A model generated the notes under the pieces. The model worked only from the letters and a program-made list of their open reading frames with translations, was not told the origin of the DNA and searched no databases. Both the position numbers and the translations under genes were made by a program. 64,000 nucleotides of DNA from Hemibagrus wyckioides (taxonomy: Eukaryota; Chordata; Actinopteri; Siluriformes; Bagridae), in the NCBI RefSeq assembly GCF_019097595.1, contig NC_080717.1, positions 7,466,001 through 7,530,000 of the forward strand. The letters are read 5' to 3'. Positions 36,275 through 47,365 of the stretch are shown here, piece by piece; within the stretch, counting starts at the first letter, position 1, and each line of letters opens with the position of its first letter.

Positions 36275-36310
36275 ACCTCTGGCTTGCTCATTGGGGACCA
36301 ATATAAATTA

Positions 36311-36807
36311 GATTATAAACAATTTTCTTGTGTAAATGCTCAACTGAATTACTTACAAAACGATAAATAAATACAGTAAATAAACTGTTGATATTCTGTA
36401 CATAAGCAAACAAGGCCCATTGTAATAGTGACTAAATGAAATGAACCATGTTACTGAAATTCTAGATCAAAAGTGAATAATACAACAACATAATGTAAAA
36501 TTATAAAGCCCTCAATGTGCTTATGTCACTTTATGTCAATATTTACCACATTTGTGTTTGAGTGTTTAATTTTATGCTAAAAAAAAGAAAGAAAGTAAGA
36601 AAGAAAATACATAAAATGACATTTATATTTATTTTATACTGCTAACTCCTGTGATTATATTTATGAACTGCACACACCACATGGAACAGCTCTTTCAGAA
36701 AGCGCTGCTAAATATATTTTGCCTTCAGTGTGTTTCATGTTAAAGCACTTACGACCATCCAATTACAATGCACACTCGAGCATTTCAATAGCTCATGTGT
36801 AGTCTCT
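36311..36807. other. Unique sequence, no gene
   Basis: AT-rich with a small AAAG run at 36583-36607. Left flank of the 648-bp duplication. Confidence 0.45.
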
Positions 36808-38116
36808 TTCCTTGGGGAGTAAGCTGTCAAGATCCAGGCTTAGGTGGTCTCAAGCATGAAACTTGTTTCCTCTATGTGACAAATGAAGTCTGACACATAC
36901 AGACAAGTCCTCTTTAAGCTCTAACCAGTTCTCTATAGCTGACTTTGGTTGAAGTAGTTGATCGTGAAATAAATGTGCAGCGAAGAAAGACACAGTCTTC
37001 ATGTCTATTTATTTCACTGTCGTGGAGCAAAGTTTGCTTTGAAGAAGCCATTAAGTGAACTTTCCCCCTATCTCAATCCACTTAAAACCTTTCGAATTAA
37101 ATTATACCCCACCTCTCGTATCAAGCTAATGGATCCGGGAAGCCACATAACTTGCCTTGTAAAATTTTACACAGGGTTTACAGTTTCAATCTGGAGTTTT
37201 ACTGGATGATTAGACCAAAAGAAATGCTAAAAGTTAAAGTGTGCATCACTGAAGTTAATGCAGCCATTCAGAGATAACAGAGTCACTGGCGACTTCTAAG
37301 TGATTGGCATCTCATTATATTTGTTGCCTGTGTTGCTTATGTATTCACAAAGCAGGGGTTATTTACCAGCGGGTGCTGTCTACGAGTGTGGCTTAACATT
37401 GCACTATTTGACAGGTTTGTAGAGTCGTAAGTGATTGCACAGCAAGTGACTTCCTTGGGGAGTAAGCTTTCCTTGGGGAGTAAGCTGTCAAGATCCAGGC
37501 TTAGGTGGTCTCAAGCATGAAACTTGTTTCCTCTATGTGACAAATGAAGTCTGACACATACAGACAAGTCCTCTTTAAGCTCTAACCAGTTCTCTATAGC
37601 TGACTTTGGTTGAAGTAGTTGATCGTGAAATAAATGTGCAGCGAAGAAAGACACAGTCTTCATGTCTATTTATTTCACTGTCGTGGAGCAAAGTTTGCTT
37701 TGAAGAAGCCATTAAGTGAACTTTCCCCCTATCTCAATCCACTTAAAACCTTTCGAATTAAATTATACCCCACCTCTCGTATCAAGCTAATGGATCCGGG
37801 AAGCCACATAACTTGCCTTGTAAAATTTTACACAAGGTTTACAGTTTCAATCTGGAGTTTTACTGGATGATTAGACCAAAAGAAATGCTAAAAGTTAAAG
37901 TGTGCATCACTGAAGTTAATGCAGCCATTCAGAGATAACAGAGTCACTGGCGACTTCTAAGTGATTGGCATCTCATTATATTTGTTGCCTGTGTTGCTTA
38001 TGTATTCACAAAGCAGGGGTTATTTACCAGCGGGTGCTGTCTACGAGTGTGGCTTAACATTGCACTATTTGACAGGTTTGTAGAGTCGTAAGTGATTGCA
38101 CAGCAAGTGACTTCCT
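36808..38116. repeat. 648-bp direct duplication, near-identical
   Basis: Positions 36808-37455 recur at 37469-38116 (offset 661). By eye the only difference is G at 37174 against A at 37835. The 13 bases between the copies (37456-37468) complete an 18-bp perfect tandem, TTCCTTGGGGAGTAAGCT, at 37451-37468 and 37469-37486. The unit contains a 78-codon frame (36973-37209, 37634-37870) that differs by one residue, Gly to Arg. It has no recognisable domain. The unit otherwise looks like unique AT-rich sequence. Confidence 0.93.
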
Positions 38117-38447
38117 CCTCCAAAGCATGAAAGCAGAGCTGCTTGGAGGATAAATTTACTGCAGTGCATTGAACATGATAAATGACCACTGTGAAAGGAG
38201 AAGTGCTGGGCATGAGAGCCACATCTAACTTCATCTTATCACACAGACAGTCCATTTTTCAAGCCAAAATGTCCCAGTGTATCACCAGTAACTCAGTAAT
38301 GCTAAATCACAAGACGCGGTTATGACAAAATTGCAGTTTTCCACATTACATAGTGTCCAAAACACAGTGGTGGTTGCTTTATTCCTTTTATACCATGGCA
38401 CATACCCAATGTTTATTTATTTTTAAATATTTATTATATTTATATTG

Positions 38448-38608
38448 AGGGGTTAACTCTCAGTGCTGGTCCCAAGCCAAGATTAATGGGAGGATTGTGT
38501 CAGGAAGGGCATTTGGAATAAAACCTGTGCCAAATCAAAAAAAATATATATATGTGGATCAGATGATCCAATATGGCGACCCCAATGAGGAAGTAGCTGA
38601 CAGAAACA
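38448..38608 (+). mobile_element. SINE, (AAC)n-tail family, 5' truncated
   Basis: Begins within the family body (GGGTTAACTCTCAGTGCTGG equivalent), then GGATTGTGTCAGGAAGGGCA, AAAACCTGTGCCAAATC, an inserted A/TA tract, GATGATCCAATATGGCGACC. The promoter boxes are missing and the tail is reduced. Diverged relative to the copy at 36024. Confidence 0.65.
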
Positions 38609-38699
38609 TACTTTTTAACCACTTAATAAACATTAATATTCTAGAACTGCAAAACAAGATATAAGGAGTCAGATATATAAGTCATTGCCTTTTTAGCCA

Positions 38700-38884
38700 G
38701 AAATTCTTTCTTCACATATCCCATTCTTGTAGGGTTGGGGTCAGAACACAGGGTCAGCCATGATGCAGCAAAACTGGAGTAGGGAGGGGGCTCAAGGGCC
38801 CCACGATGGCCGCTTGGCAGTGCTAGGGCTTTAACTCTGATCAGCAACCCAGAACCTTAACCACTTGAGCTACCACCATGCCCT
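38700..38884 (-). mobile_element. tRNA-derived SINE, family S-II
   Basis: Minus strand head TGGTGGTAGCTCAAGTGGTT then AAGGTTCTGGGTTGCTGATC, followed by the S-II body (plus-strand GTTGGGGTCAGAACACAGGG TCAGCCATGATGCAGC) and AAATTCTTTCTTCACATATC at the tail side. Same family and orientation as 55994-56228. Confidence 0.7.
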
Positions 38885-39090
38885 TTATGTGAAGATAATA
38901 AAACAAAACAAACAAACAAAACAAAACATAACAAAAGCTTTTCGAGTCTTAAAAAGTTTCCTGTGGCGGAAGAAAAACCTTATAGCTTTACCGCTGACTG
39001 ATACAAAATGCTGACCCTGGGGCCTTCTTCTTTAAATGTAACATAACCATCTCTTTACAGAAATCCTCAAACCTCATATCAATGATTACA

Positions 39091-39114
39091 CATCCATCCA
39101 TCCATCCATCCATT
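39091..39114. repeat. (CATC)n microsatellite
   Basis: Six CATC units. Followed by AGCACTGGACATTGGGAGCC, which may be a worn family R-A end. Confidence 0.85.
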
Positions 39115-39239
39115 TTTAAAGCACTGGACATTGGGAGCCTGGAGGGAGTTGGGAGGTTTTGAAAATGGGAAAAAAAAATCTGAAGCCATAAGCATATAAC
39201 AAAACCCCTCCAGTTCTAGTATCTACCTAGCGATAGTCA

Positions 39240-39440
39240 TTAGTTGTGCAAATGGTTAAGACTCTGGGTAACTGATTAGAAGGTTATGGGTTTATGCCCC
39301 AGCACCCCCAAGTTGTCCAAGTTGACCAAGGCCCTTAACCGTCTCTGATCCAGGAGGGCTGTATCACATCTGACTCCTCCCCACTTCCTAAGCTTTGCTG
39401 TGTGTGACAATTGACCACATGACTATTATATTATTATAAA
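39240..39440 (+). mobile_element. tRNA-derived SINE, family S-II, sense copy
   Basis: Reads GCAAATGGTTAAGACTCTGG GTAACTGATTAGAAGG, B-box-like GGTTTATGCCC, CAAGGCCCTTAACCGTCTCT, then a tail different from the other S-II copies (CTCCCCACTTCCTAAGCTTT). Diverged. Confidence 0.55.
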
Positions 39441-41008
39441 TGATGGAAAATTCTATGTAGCATTGTTTATTTAAAAGTTACATTCTGATTATGATGGAAT
39501 TGGTTAAGTGTAGGAATTTGTTATGACCAATTGGTGTTTCTGACCTAAACAAAAAAGTTCTAAAAAAGTGCTAAATACTAAAAAATTTGTCACATTATAA
39601 GCCTTCAGCATCGTAGCTTCTCTGTCTCACACAAAGTTTCCTTTAAGCTTTTATTTAAATTCCCATACGGCTGAGGTGAACGCAGTCACGGTCATCACTG
39701 TAGAGCTTTCAAGGTGTTAGCTAAAGGCCACTGCTTTTGGGGTCTGTGCACGGTGCTTTAATAGAAAAGAGCAAGAAAAGCTATTCAATTTTAAAAAGCC
39801 CAAAGCCTTTTTTTTCTCTCCATAGGCTGTCAAAAAGCTCTGTCAAAAAAAGTCCTCTTGGACAGCAATATTGTGGGGAATAATACTGTAGAGAAAATTA
39901 TTGTTGGGAAAATCTTCACAGTTTATCTAAAAATGTGTGTGTGTGTGTGTGTGTGTATTCTGATGACTTTCACATAACCCATTCAGCTTTTAACTGCCCA
40001 ATACAGTTTTATAATTACTCTTTTAAATATTGATTTAACTGTTTTAAACTCTAAAACATGCCTGTATTGTGCCATATTTGAGCGATTAGTGCTGCCACAG
40101 TAATCAACTGCTTTTATCTATTAGCATCGAGAGTTTATTTACGGGCTGTTTTCACACAAATTAATTGGAAGCATTTTTTTTTTGTTAAACATTCAATAGC
40201 CACCAAGTGAAACCGACAAATTAGGGAGGCAGAAGATTAGATTAATTAGTTCAAATAATTAAGGACAATTTGTGTTTAGGGAACACTAAGGCATCACGGG
40301 CTGTTTCTAGAGCCAAAAAAAACATTAAAATCCTTGTTTGGCTTCCAAACCTTAACAACTGACAGGTGTGTTTTTTATTCATTCATTTATTTAGTTATCA
40401 TCAAGCGGGTACGCTCTGAAATGTTAGCAAGTCAGTGCACAGGTCGTGAGCACGTTGGCAGTTTATTAAAATACTAGAAAAATACAGCCAACACTGCAGC
40501 GCTTTGAATCCTCCAGGACATGTCACTTACAGCCATGTCTGGACTGAGTAAACCGTTTAACCTTTAATGTGTGATACAAGACCATCAGCTTGATGTCTGA
40601 CATAGTGATCATTCAGATACCATACTGTATACCAACTCAGGGTGTATTAAAGCATCAACAAAGACAACAGGAACCCCATTACCAAATTAAGCAGCTTTAC
40701 ATGACAGTTAATTGCACTAAGTGGCATTTTATGAGAAAATCGTTGCGCTCAGACCCGCAGGAAATTTGTAATAATTTACAGTACATACTAACAAACAAAG
40801 ATGTAATTAATCAATTTATTTATTTATTTAAATAATTTATTTTATGGGGATTTTTTTTATTTATATTGAATTACTTTTTTTTTTTTTCAATATTTTTCCT
40901 GTGGAAATAAATAAATAGCTTATTCATATGACATAAACATGAGCATGTTCATAGCTTATTTATATTAACATGTTATAAGATTGTCATAGTCTTTTATTAT
41001 TAAAGGTC
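39441..41008. other. Unique sequence; 40075-40345 candidate conserved block
   Basis: 40075-40345 is rich in homeodomain-like cores (GATTAGATTAATTAGTTCAA, ACAAATTAATTGGAAGC) mixed with GCATCACGGGCTGTTTCTAG. No frame. Plus frame 40590-40835 has no domain. Confidence 0.3.
39934..39956. repeat. (TG)n microsatellite
   Basis: Eleven TG units. Confidence 0.93.
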
Positions 41009-41112
<104 letters not shown>

Positions 41113-42118
41113 TCCAGTTTGTGCAGTGCATGTCATGCTATTTTAATGAATATGTGCAAATATAACAAAATTATCCAGAAATGATTTTATAACACGTAAT
41201 TAGAGCTTTATAAAGCATAATTAAAGTTCATAAAATGCTTCAGTGCATAATTACCAACATGCACAGATAAAATGATTCCTCTGAAAGATAGCATATTTAA
41301 TTATTTTAATATGTATCATTCCAAATGTTCTGCATTAATGATGATTGTTATATTTAGGATGCTTTCATTGATTGATTGATTGATTCATTCATTTTTTTTC
41401 GTCCTTGCCCTGAAGAAGCACTTGTTTGAGATCCACAGTAAATATTTTGTCGTATAGCTATTTTCTAGTTTATTCGTTTGTTTCTTTGTTCCTTTGCTTG
41501 TTTGTTCAATCTAACATGACATGATATAAACCAAATATGCAACAGTTTCTTCAATGGTATCAAATTAAGCTTATCAGACACTTTTAATATAAATGCCAGA
41601 TGACACAAATATGTTTTGGGGGTTATTCATTATTGTTAATTCATTAAACAATTAACATTTGATTCAATTAGATTTTATTATGTTATTATGTCATTTATTA
41701 GACTATTTCATTTACTTAAACTTGTCTAATCATCTGTGCACCGTATCTGACTGCATGACGTTCTGCATTTGCTTTGTATTTTATTAGCAGCCTTTTTTCT
41801 ATGAACTTCAGAGACAACTGCATGCATTCTGGGACACTTTGAATAAGAAAAAAGACAATTTTCCACTAATTATTCTAGCGGCTTTGTAGTCAGAATATGC
41901 CATCAAACTGTTGCTGGATAACATAGCTGACATCTAAAGATGAAATAACTTTTTCTTGTTTTGAGTGCTTACACAGAAATAAAGAAGTGCCATCTTTTAA
42001 ATATTCTAATATGTGTTTTTGCTCTGTATGTAGAACAAACCTGTCAATTTTCTTTTGATTTATGAACCTATTATTGTGTAATGTTTCTTGGTTTTCTTCA
42101 AATATGGTTATGTATTCC
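41113..42118. other. Unique AT-rich sequence
   Basis: Contains (GATT)n at 41370-41385 and TTTG/TTCG-rich text at 41470-41506. No gene. Confidence 0.45.

Positions 42119-42175
<57 letters not shown>
42119..42175. repeat. (ATT)n microsatellite
   Basis: Nineteen ATT units. Confidence 0.96.
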
Positions 42176-42772
42176 GCAGGATTCTTGTCAGGCGGTGGGG
42201 TGACATTATACTAATTGGCTAAGTGCTTTGCATTGGTTATCACAATGATGTTCATTGTTCTTAGCATCTCTCCAACATCATACTATACTTATATTATCTT
42301 CATATACTAATTGCGCTTATAAATCATCCTGATCAGTATTATAACTAGAAAATATAGCAATTATTAAATTGTCATTTATGTAAGGATTTCTGTTCAGTCT
42401 TTGAAAGGTGAGCAGAAATTTGACCTAGCATCGTTGGAATTATTTGCCAGAACCTTTTCAAAATATATGGTAGAGGTGTTATCAGGGTGATAGGGAATTA
42501 AACCAGGAACAGAACAAGTCCAGAAAAAATGTTGACCCTGTGATAACAGAAGGTTCATTTTTTTTTAGAAAACCTTATCAGCAACATTGCAGATGCCACA
42601 ATAGTTGGTCCAGAGTGTAAGCTTTTATACCAGTGAGATATCTAATACAGGGATAATAGACAGTCATCTTAGTAAAACCTTGAACATTAGTGGACCTGAC
42701 AGATTATTAGGACTAGGTTATTAGGACATCTTAATCATATGCGAATGTGGATATGTCATACATTTTTAATAT
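42176..42772. other. Unique AT-rich sequence, no gene
   Basis: No protein-like frame or recognised repeat. Confidence 0.45.
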
Positions 42773-42930
42773 CTACATTTGCCTGACGACTTCATCCGAA
42801 GTATTTACATTTGAGACAAAATACAGCTAAGTAGTTGAGGGTTAAGGGTCTTGCTCAAGGGCAGTGGAACAGTGGAATAACAGCAGGAGCTTGGCAATGC
42901 TGAGAGTTGAACTCATGACCACTCAATTTA
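42773..42930 (-). mobile_element. SINE-like repeat, diverged
   Basis: Plus-strand text GTTGAGGGTTAAGGGTCTTG CTCAAGGGCAGTGG, then GGAGCTTGGCAATGCTGAGA GTTGAACTCATGACC, is the antisense order of the S-I/S-II tRNA-derived SINEs. The head beyond GACC is lost. Which family is uncertain. Confidence 0.55.
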
Positions 42931-43503
42931 CTACTTTTGCTTTTTAGTTATGATGAAAGAGCTCTTGAACTGACAGTTTCCCCAGGTAGCCCAGTGAAAA
43001 TGCTTTTATGCCCATGAGAAAATGCTGTTATGAGAGCACAGACTGAAAGACTGAGATGTAGATCTGGGGGAAAACAAAATACAAAAAAAAATGCTTCGGG
43101 CAAAACGAAAGTTAAGACTTATTTATTTATTTATTTTTATTTTTTTTTTTGGGCTAGCCCATGTGATACTTATTTTGTATATTGGAACAAGAAAAATCAT
43201 AAATGTTATAGATTTACATCACTCTGTTTGCCATTTTCTGCCCCAAAGGCTTGATATTCGAGATTCAGCGTACAAAGATTTTTATTTATTTTTTTTTCAT
43301 ATGCACATTCATAGCAGGTACAACATGCAGTGATATGCCATGCAGTTACTACAAAGAGTATCAAGGGCATATCCAAAACAATAAATACACTACACAGATA
43401 ATATAACAATGGGTATAGGATAGGGGAGAGTGCAGATAAAATTGCATACAAAAATACTCACATCAGTATAATGCATGTATGTTATGTACATGTATATGTA
43501 TAA

Positions 43504-43507
<4 letters not shown>
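42931..43507. other. AT-rich sequence, no gene
   Basis: TTTA/T tracts at 43119-43150 and 43276-43300 create hydrophobic-looking frames that are low-complexity artefacts. Confidence 0.45.

Positions 43508-43561
<54 letters not shown>
43508..43561. repeat. (GT)n microsatellite
   Basis: Twenty-seven uninterrupted GT units, the longest dinucleotide GT run here. Confidence 0.96.
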
Positions 43562-43562
<1 letters not shown>

Positions 43563-43656
43563 AAATTAACCAGGTGTGCCTGTACAGTATGTGACTTGTG
43601 TGTAATATTATGAAGAGAAAGTCCTAGTTACTAGAAACTATAAGCAGAAGTATATA

Positions 43657-43835
43657 AGATGAGATGAGATGAGATGAGATAAGATAAGATAAGATAAGAT
43701 AAGATAAGATAAGATAAGATAAGATAAGATAAGATAAGATAAGATAAGATAAGATAAAACTTTGTTAATCCCAAAGGAAATTATTTTTGCCTAGAGACTG
43801 CTTCCGAGTACACAAGCGAAATAAATATTAAATGA
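43657..43835 (-). mobile_element. LINE-type 3' end with (TTATC)n tail, second copy
   Basis: GATGA and AAGAT pentamers (43660-43757) are followed by AAACTTTGTTAATCCCAAAG, GGAAATTATTTTTGCC, AGAGACTGCTTCCGAGTACA. On the minus strand this gives the familiar ending 'gggattaacaaagtttta(tctta)n'. Severely 5' truncated, no coding part. Same family and orientation as 30385-30507. Confidence 0.7.
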
Positions 43836-44523
43836 AATATGTTATCTATACAAAATGTCTAAAAGTTGCTTGAGAATATGGAATTGTGTTTACTTACTGA
43901 CAAATTAGGAAGACCTTAAGCATTAGTTAAACAATTCTCTTACCCAATTACCCAAAAATCTTATCTCTTAGTATAGACAGATAGGAAATATGATAACTGT
44001 TTTAAATCCAAGGGTATTCAGAACAAGGTTGTGCTTCTACTTAAAATGCTCCGTATTTGCCACTAGACCTGAAACGACTGTGTTAATACAGAGGCTTTTG
44101 CTTTGGGTTGGAGGACAAAGTTAATCACTAATGGCATGTACTCTGAAACAAATCTGCCAGTATATAATAATATAAAAAAAAAATCATACATTTTCCCCTG
44201 AAGGCACTTTATGGCTTTGAAGGACATTAGGGCAGGAGATAACTTGGGAAGATATTCAAACTTTTTAAAGTTTACTCATATGATCCAAGTATCTTCTCAA
44301 GGATAAGGCATGTACATGTTTCAAGCTTACTAAGATACTATTTGTATGTTGACAACTCATGATTTTTTGAACCATTTAATTTCAGAACTTTGCATAAATT
44401 TATCCTAATTTGGTTGCCATCATTCAGCAAGCTATGTGCTTATGTGATTTATTTATCACGATACATTTGAATATGCGTCTTTGCACAGAACTTAACTATT
44501 ATTAATTAAATTCATTGCATATA
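43836..44523. other. Unique sequence, left flank of the Tc1
   Basis: AT-rich, no gene recognised. Confidence 0.45.
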
Positions 44524-44603
44524 CACTATATTGCCAAAAGTATTCGCTCACCCATTCAAATAATCAGAATCAGGTGTTCCAATCACTTCCATGGCCACAG
44601 GTG

Positions 44604-44610
44604 TATAAAA
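44604..44610 (+). promoter_or_regulatory. TATA-like box of the Tc1 transposase gene
   Basis: TATAAAA lies 80 bp inside the left end of the transposon and about 48 bp before the chosen start codon. Core promoters in the 5' leader are common in Tc1 elements. The relic at 3878-4441 keeps a related TTTTATA at the equivalent place. No transcript evidence is available. Confidence 0.4.
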
Positions 44611-44657
44611 TCAAGCACCTAGGCATGCAGACTGTTTTTACAAACATTTGTGAAAGA

Positions 44658-45674
44658 ATGGGTCGCTCTCAGGAGCTCAGTGAATTCCAGTGTGGAACTG
44701 TGATAGGATGCCACCTGTGCAACAAATCCAGTCATGAAATTTCCTCGCTCCTAAATATTCCACAGTCAACTGTCAGCTGTATTATAAGAACGTGGAAGTG
44801 TTTGGGAACGACAGCAACTCAGCCACGAAGTGGTAGGCCACGTAAACTGACGGAGCGGGGTCAGTGGATGCTGAGGCGCATAGTGCGAAGAGGTCGCCAA
44901 CTTTCTGCAGAGTCAATCGCTACAGACCTCCAAACTTCATGTGGCCTTCAGATTAGCTCAAGAACAGTGCGCAGAGAGCTTCATGGAATGGGTTTCCATG
45001 GCCGAGCAGCTGCATCCAAGCCATACATCACCAAGTGCAATGCAAAGCGTCGGATGCAGTGGTGTAAAGCACGCCGCCACTGGACTCTAGAGCAGTGGAG
45101 ACGCGTTCTCTGGAGTGACGAATCGCGCTTCTCCATCTGGCAATCTAATGGACGGTTGCCAGGAGAACGGTACTTGTCTGACTGCATTGTGCCAAGTGTA
45201 AAGTTTGGTGGAGGGGGGATTATGGTGTGGGGTTGTTTTTCAGGAGCTGGGCTTGGCCCCTTAGTTCCAGTGAAAGGAACTCTGAATGCTTCAGCATACC
45301 AAGACATTTTGGACAATTCCATGCTCCCAACTTTGTGGGAACAGTTTGGAGCTGGCCCCTTCCTCTTCCTACATGACTGTGCACCAGTGCACAAAGCAAG
45401 GTCCATAAAGACATGGATGACAGAGTCTGGTGTGGATGAACTTGACTGGCCTGCACAGAGTCCTGACCTCAACCCGATAGAACACCTTTGGGATGAATTA
45501 GAGCGGAGACTGAGAGCCAGACCTTCTCGTCCAACATCAGTGTGTGACCTCACAAATGCGCTTCTGGAAGAATGGTCAAAAATTCCCATAAACACACTCC
45601 TAAACCTTGTGGACAGCCTTCCCAGAAGAGTTGAAGCTGTTATAGCTGCAAAGGGTGGACCGACGTCATATTGA
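44658..45674 (+). CDS. Tc1-like (DD34E) transposase, apparently intact
   Basis: A 338-codon open frame with no stop or frameshift. It would act in the nucleus, binding the terminal inverted repeats of its own element and cutting and pasting it into TA sites. Residues 5-46 look like the first paired-type helix-turn-helix (ending [11 protein letters not shown]). A GRPR motif lies at residues 59-62, followed by a second helix-turn-helix region to about residue 110. The catalytic triad is visible: D154 in WSDES, D240 in LHDCAPVHK and E275 in [11 protein letters not shown], with exactly 34 residues between the last two, as in the Tc1 family. A glycine-rich box ([10 protein letters not shown]) is at 183-192. 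The frame is open for 28 codons upstream, to an ATG at 44574. I chose the ATG at 44658 because a TATAAAA (44604-44610) lies between the two and because [11 protein letters not shown] and a length near 340 residues are typical of the family. Activity is inferred from integrity only. Confidence 0.93.
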   Translation: MGRSQELSEFQCGTVIGCHLCNKSSHEISSLLNIPQSTVSCIIRTWKCLGTTATQPRSGRPRKLTERGQWMLRRIVRRGRQLSAESIATDLQTSCGLQISSRTVRRELHGMGFHGRAAASKPYITKCNAKRRMQWCKARRHWTLEQWRRVLWSDESRFSIWQSNGRLPGERYLSDCIVPSVKFGGGGIMVWGCFSGAGLGPLVPVKGTLNASAYQDILDNSMLPTLWEQFGAGPFLFLHDCAPVHKARSIKTWMTESGVDELDWPAQSPDLNPIEHLWDELERRLRARPSRPTSVCDLTNALLEEWSKIPINTLLNLVDSLPRRVEAVIAAKGGPTSY

Positions 45675-45758
45675 ACCCTATGGATTAGGAATGGGATGTC
45701 ACTTAAGTTCATATGTGAGTCAAGGCAGGTGAGCGAATACTTTTGGCAATATAGTGTA

Positions 45759-47236
45759 TGTGTCTGCCTGAACAGGAAAAGTAAACAGTGTTTTAAAAAT
45801 TGTGAGCCAAATGTCAATATCAGTATCATTGTTAAGCCTAGTGATTGAAGCATTACTTATTTATTATGTTGTTTTCCTTGGTGTATACTCAAGTCTTTGT
45901 TTCGCTGTAATAACAAAGAATCGAACTTTGCTTTGAACTGAATCCCTCGTATGATTATTTCATCACTTCCAATCATAACGTTCAATTTCTCTATTTTCAC
46001 TGTTGCTTTATCCATCTGACAAAGCTCTGATACAAACCTCAAATCTAATTTGGATCATGTTGCTTACTGCTCTGACATTTTGACTCTTGGATAGAAGCAG
46101 ATTTAGTTATCACCATGCCAAGTTAAATTAACACTGCCTCATGGCTGTCCATCTAAATCTGATCCAAAGTGGCATGGAAAAACCAATGAATTTTGACAAT
46201 GGTGGTCTGTTTAAATTGATAAAATACAATTAAATGAAATGTCTGGCAATCTAATCCCCTGATTAGCTGAAAGGGTCAGTAGGAAGTCATTTCCATGTCA
46301 ATAATAGCAAAGAGATAGTAAAGAGAATTATGTGAGTGATATAAATTTCTCATTATGTGCTGTGAAACTGTTAATGCAGTATTCAAATGAAGGGATTAGC
46401 TAAAAATGAATTAGCTCAGGAACCGTTTCTCTGTATGCCAGTGTATATTTGACATGTTCTGACAGGTAAGTGTTTCCTGACAAGTAAAAGTTCACAGTGA
46501 GTTTTTACAATTTCTGAAAGATTTATGACCTGGAATAAACTGCTGCTGACAATGTCTCTAATTAAGTTGTAAATATGTCATTTTTTAATATTACTACCAA
46601 TAATTAATGTCTATTCAAATACGGTTCTGTGTTTGGCTTCTCTATTATACACACCTTCTGGCTCTCTTATGTATTTAGTTATGCTCTCACACCTAGACCT
46701 GTTGGAGTCCATGCTTGTGTTTTGATCCCAGTATACACCATTTTAAAGCACTTTAAGAAAAGAGCATGCTTAATAACCTGCTTTTTTGATGTGATGTCAG
46801 TGCCTTATCATGACGCCTTTCTACTTCTGTATCCTCACCTCATCCTGATACTGTCCTTCTAACTGGAGCATCTGCACCTCTGTGTGCTGATGTGGATACT
46901 CTAAAGATTTGCACCTGTCAAAAACAGTTTACGCCCAAGACGCTTCCTTGTTTTTGTGGATAATCTCACTGGGATAGTACACTGTTGTGGAAGTGTGATG
47001 ATTTAAAATCCCACTACCTGGTATTTCACCCAAAAGGTGATGGCTTTCCATTGTGAGAGAGGATTATAGTCCCAGTGATGGCTGATGCTGGTTTAGTCCA
47101 CACAGTCCACAAGGCTACAGCACCACTGGATACCTTTCTAAATGGTGCATCACAGATTCACACCAAGGAAAGCTGCACAAGCACCACACCAAGAGAGCAC
47201 ATGGATATTGCAGCATTTGGTTGCATTGGTGTTAAA
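45759..47236. other. Unique sequence, no gene recognised
   Basis: A 77-codon plus frame (46629-46862) is hydrophobic with cysteines, but I could not fit it to olfactory receptor or other membrane families. Otherwise nothing. Confidence 0.4.
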
Positions 47237-47365
47237 TTTACATTTCTGGCATTTAAGAGACTTACATTTTATCTCATTTTATACAACTGAGCAACTGATG
47301 GTTAAGGGAACTCCCAGCCTTCTGATCAATAGTCCAATGCCTTAACCAATGAGCTACCAAATTCC
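47237..47365 (-). mobile_element. tRNA-derived SINE, family S-I, internally shortened
   Basis: Minus strand: TGGTAGCTCATTGGTTAAGG head, TACTATTGATCAGAAGG, then a jump past the centre to CAGTTGCTCAGTTGTATAAA and AAATGCCAGAAATG. About 50 bp of the centre is deleted relative to the other copies. Confidence 0.7.

Larger units (their letters stand above)
35836..36310 (+). repeat. Interspersed repeat, family L-A, split by an insertion
   Basis: The first part (35836-35913) reads CTTTTGAGTCTGGTTCCACT, GGTTTCTTCCTCATATTGTC, GAGTTTTTCCTTGCCACC. The second part resumes at 36275 with ACCTCTGGCTTGCTCATTGG. Between them sits another retroelement flanked by the 6-bp direct repeat ACCTCT (35908-35913 and 36275-36280). 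This is the oldest layer of a three-level nest. Confidence 0.65.
44524..45756 (+). mobile_element. Complete Tc1/mariner transposon with perfect TIRs
   Basis: The left terminal repeat (44524-44552) and right terminal repeat (45728-45756) are perfect 29-bp inverted copies beginning CACTATATTGCCAAAAG. Both are flanked by TA (44522-44523 and 45757-45758), the Tc1 target duplication. The 1233-bp element carries one gene, the transposase at 44658-45674. Perfect ends plus an open gene suggest a recent insertion. The same end motif occurs in the relic at 3878-4441. Confidence 0.93.

Noticed and set aside
44981..45853. 290-codon minus-strand frame
   Set aside because: Antisense shadow of the Tc1 transposase gene and its right end; no domain of its own.
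46629..46862. Hydrophobic 77-codon frame considered as an olfactory receptor fragment
   Set aside because: No conserved receptor motifs could be fitted, and the length is within chance for this window.
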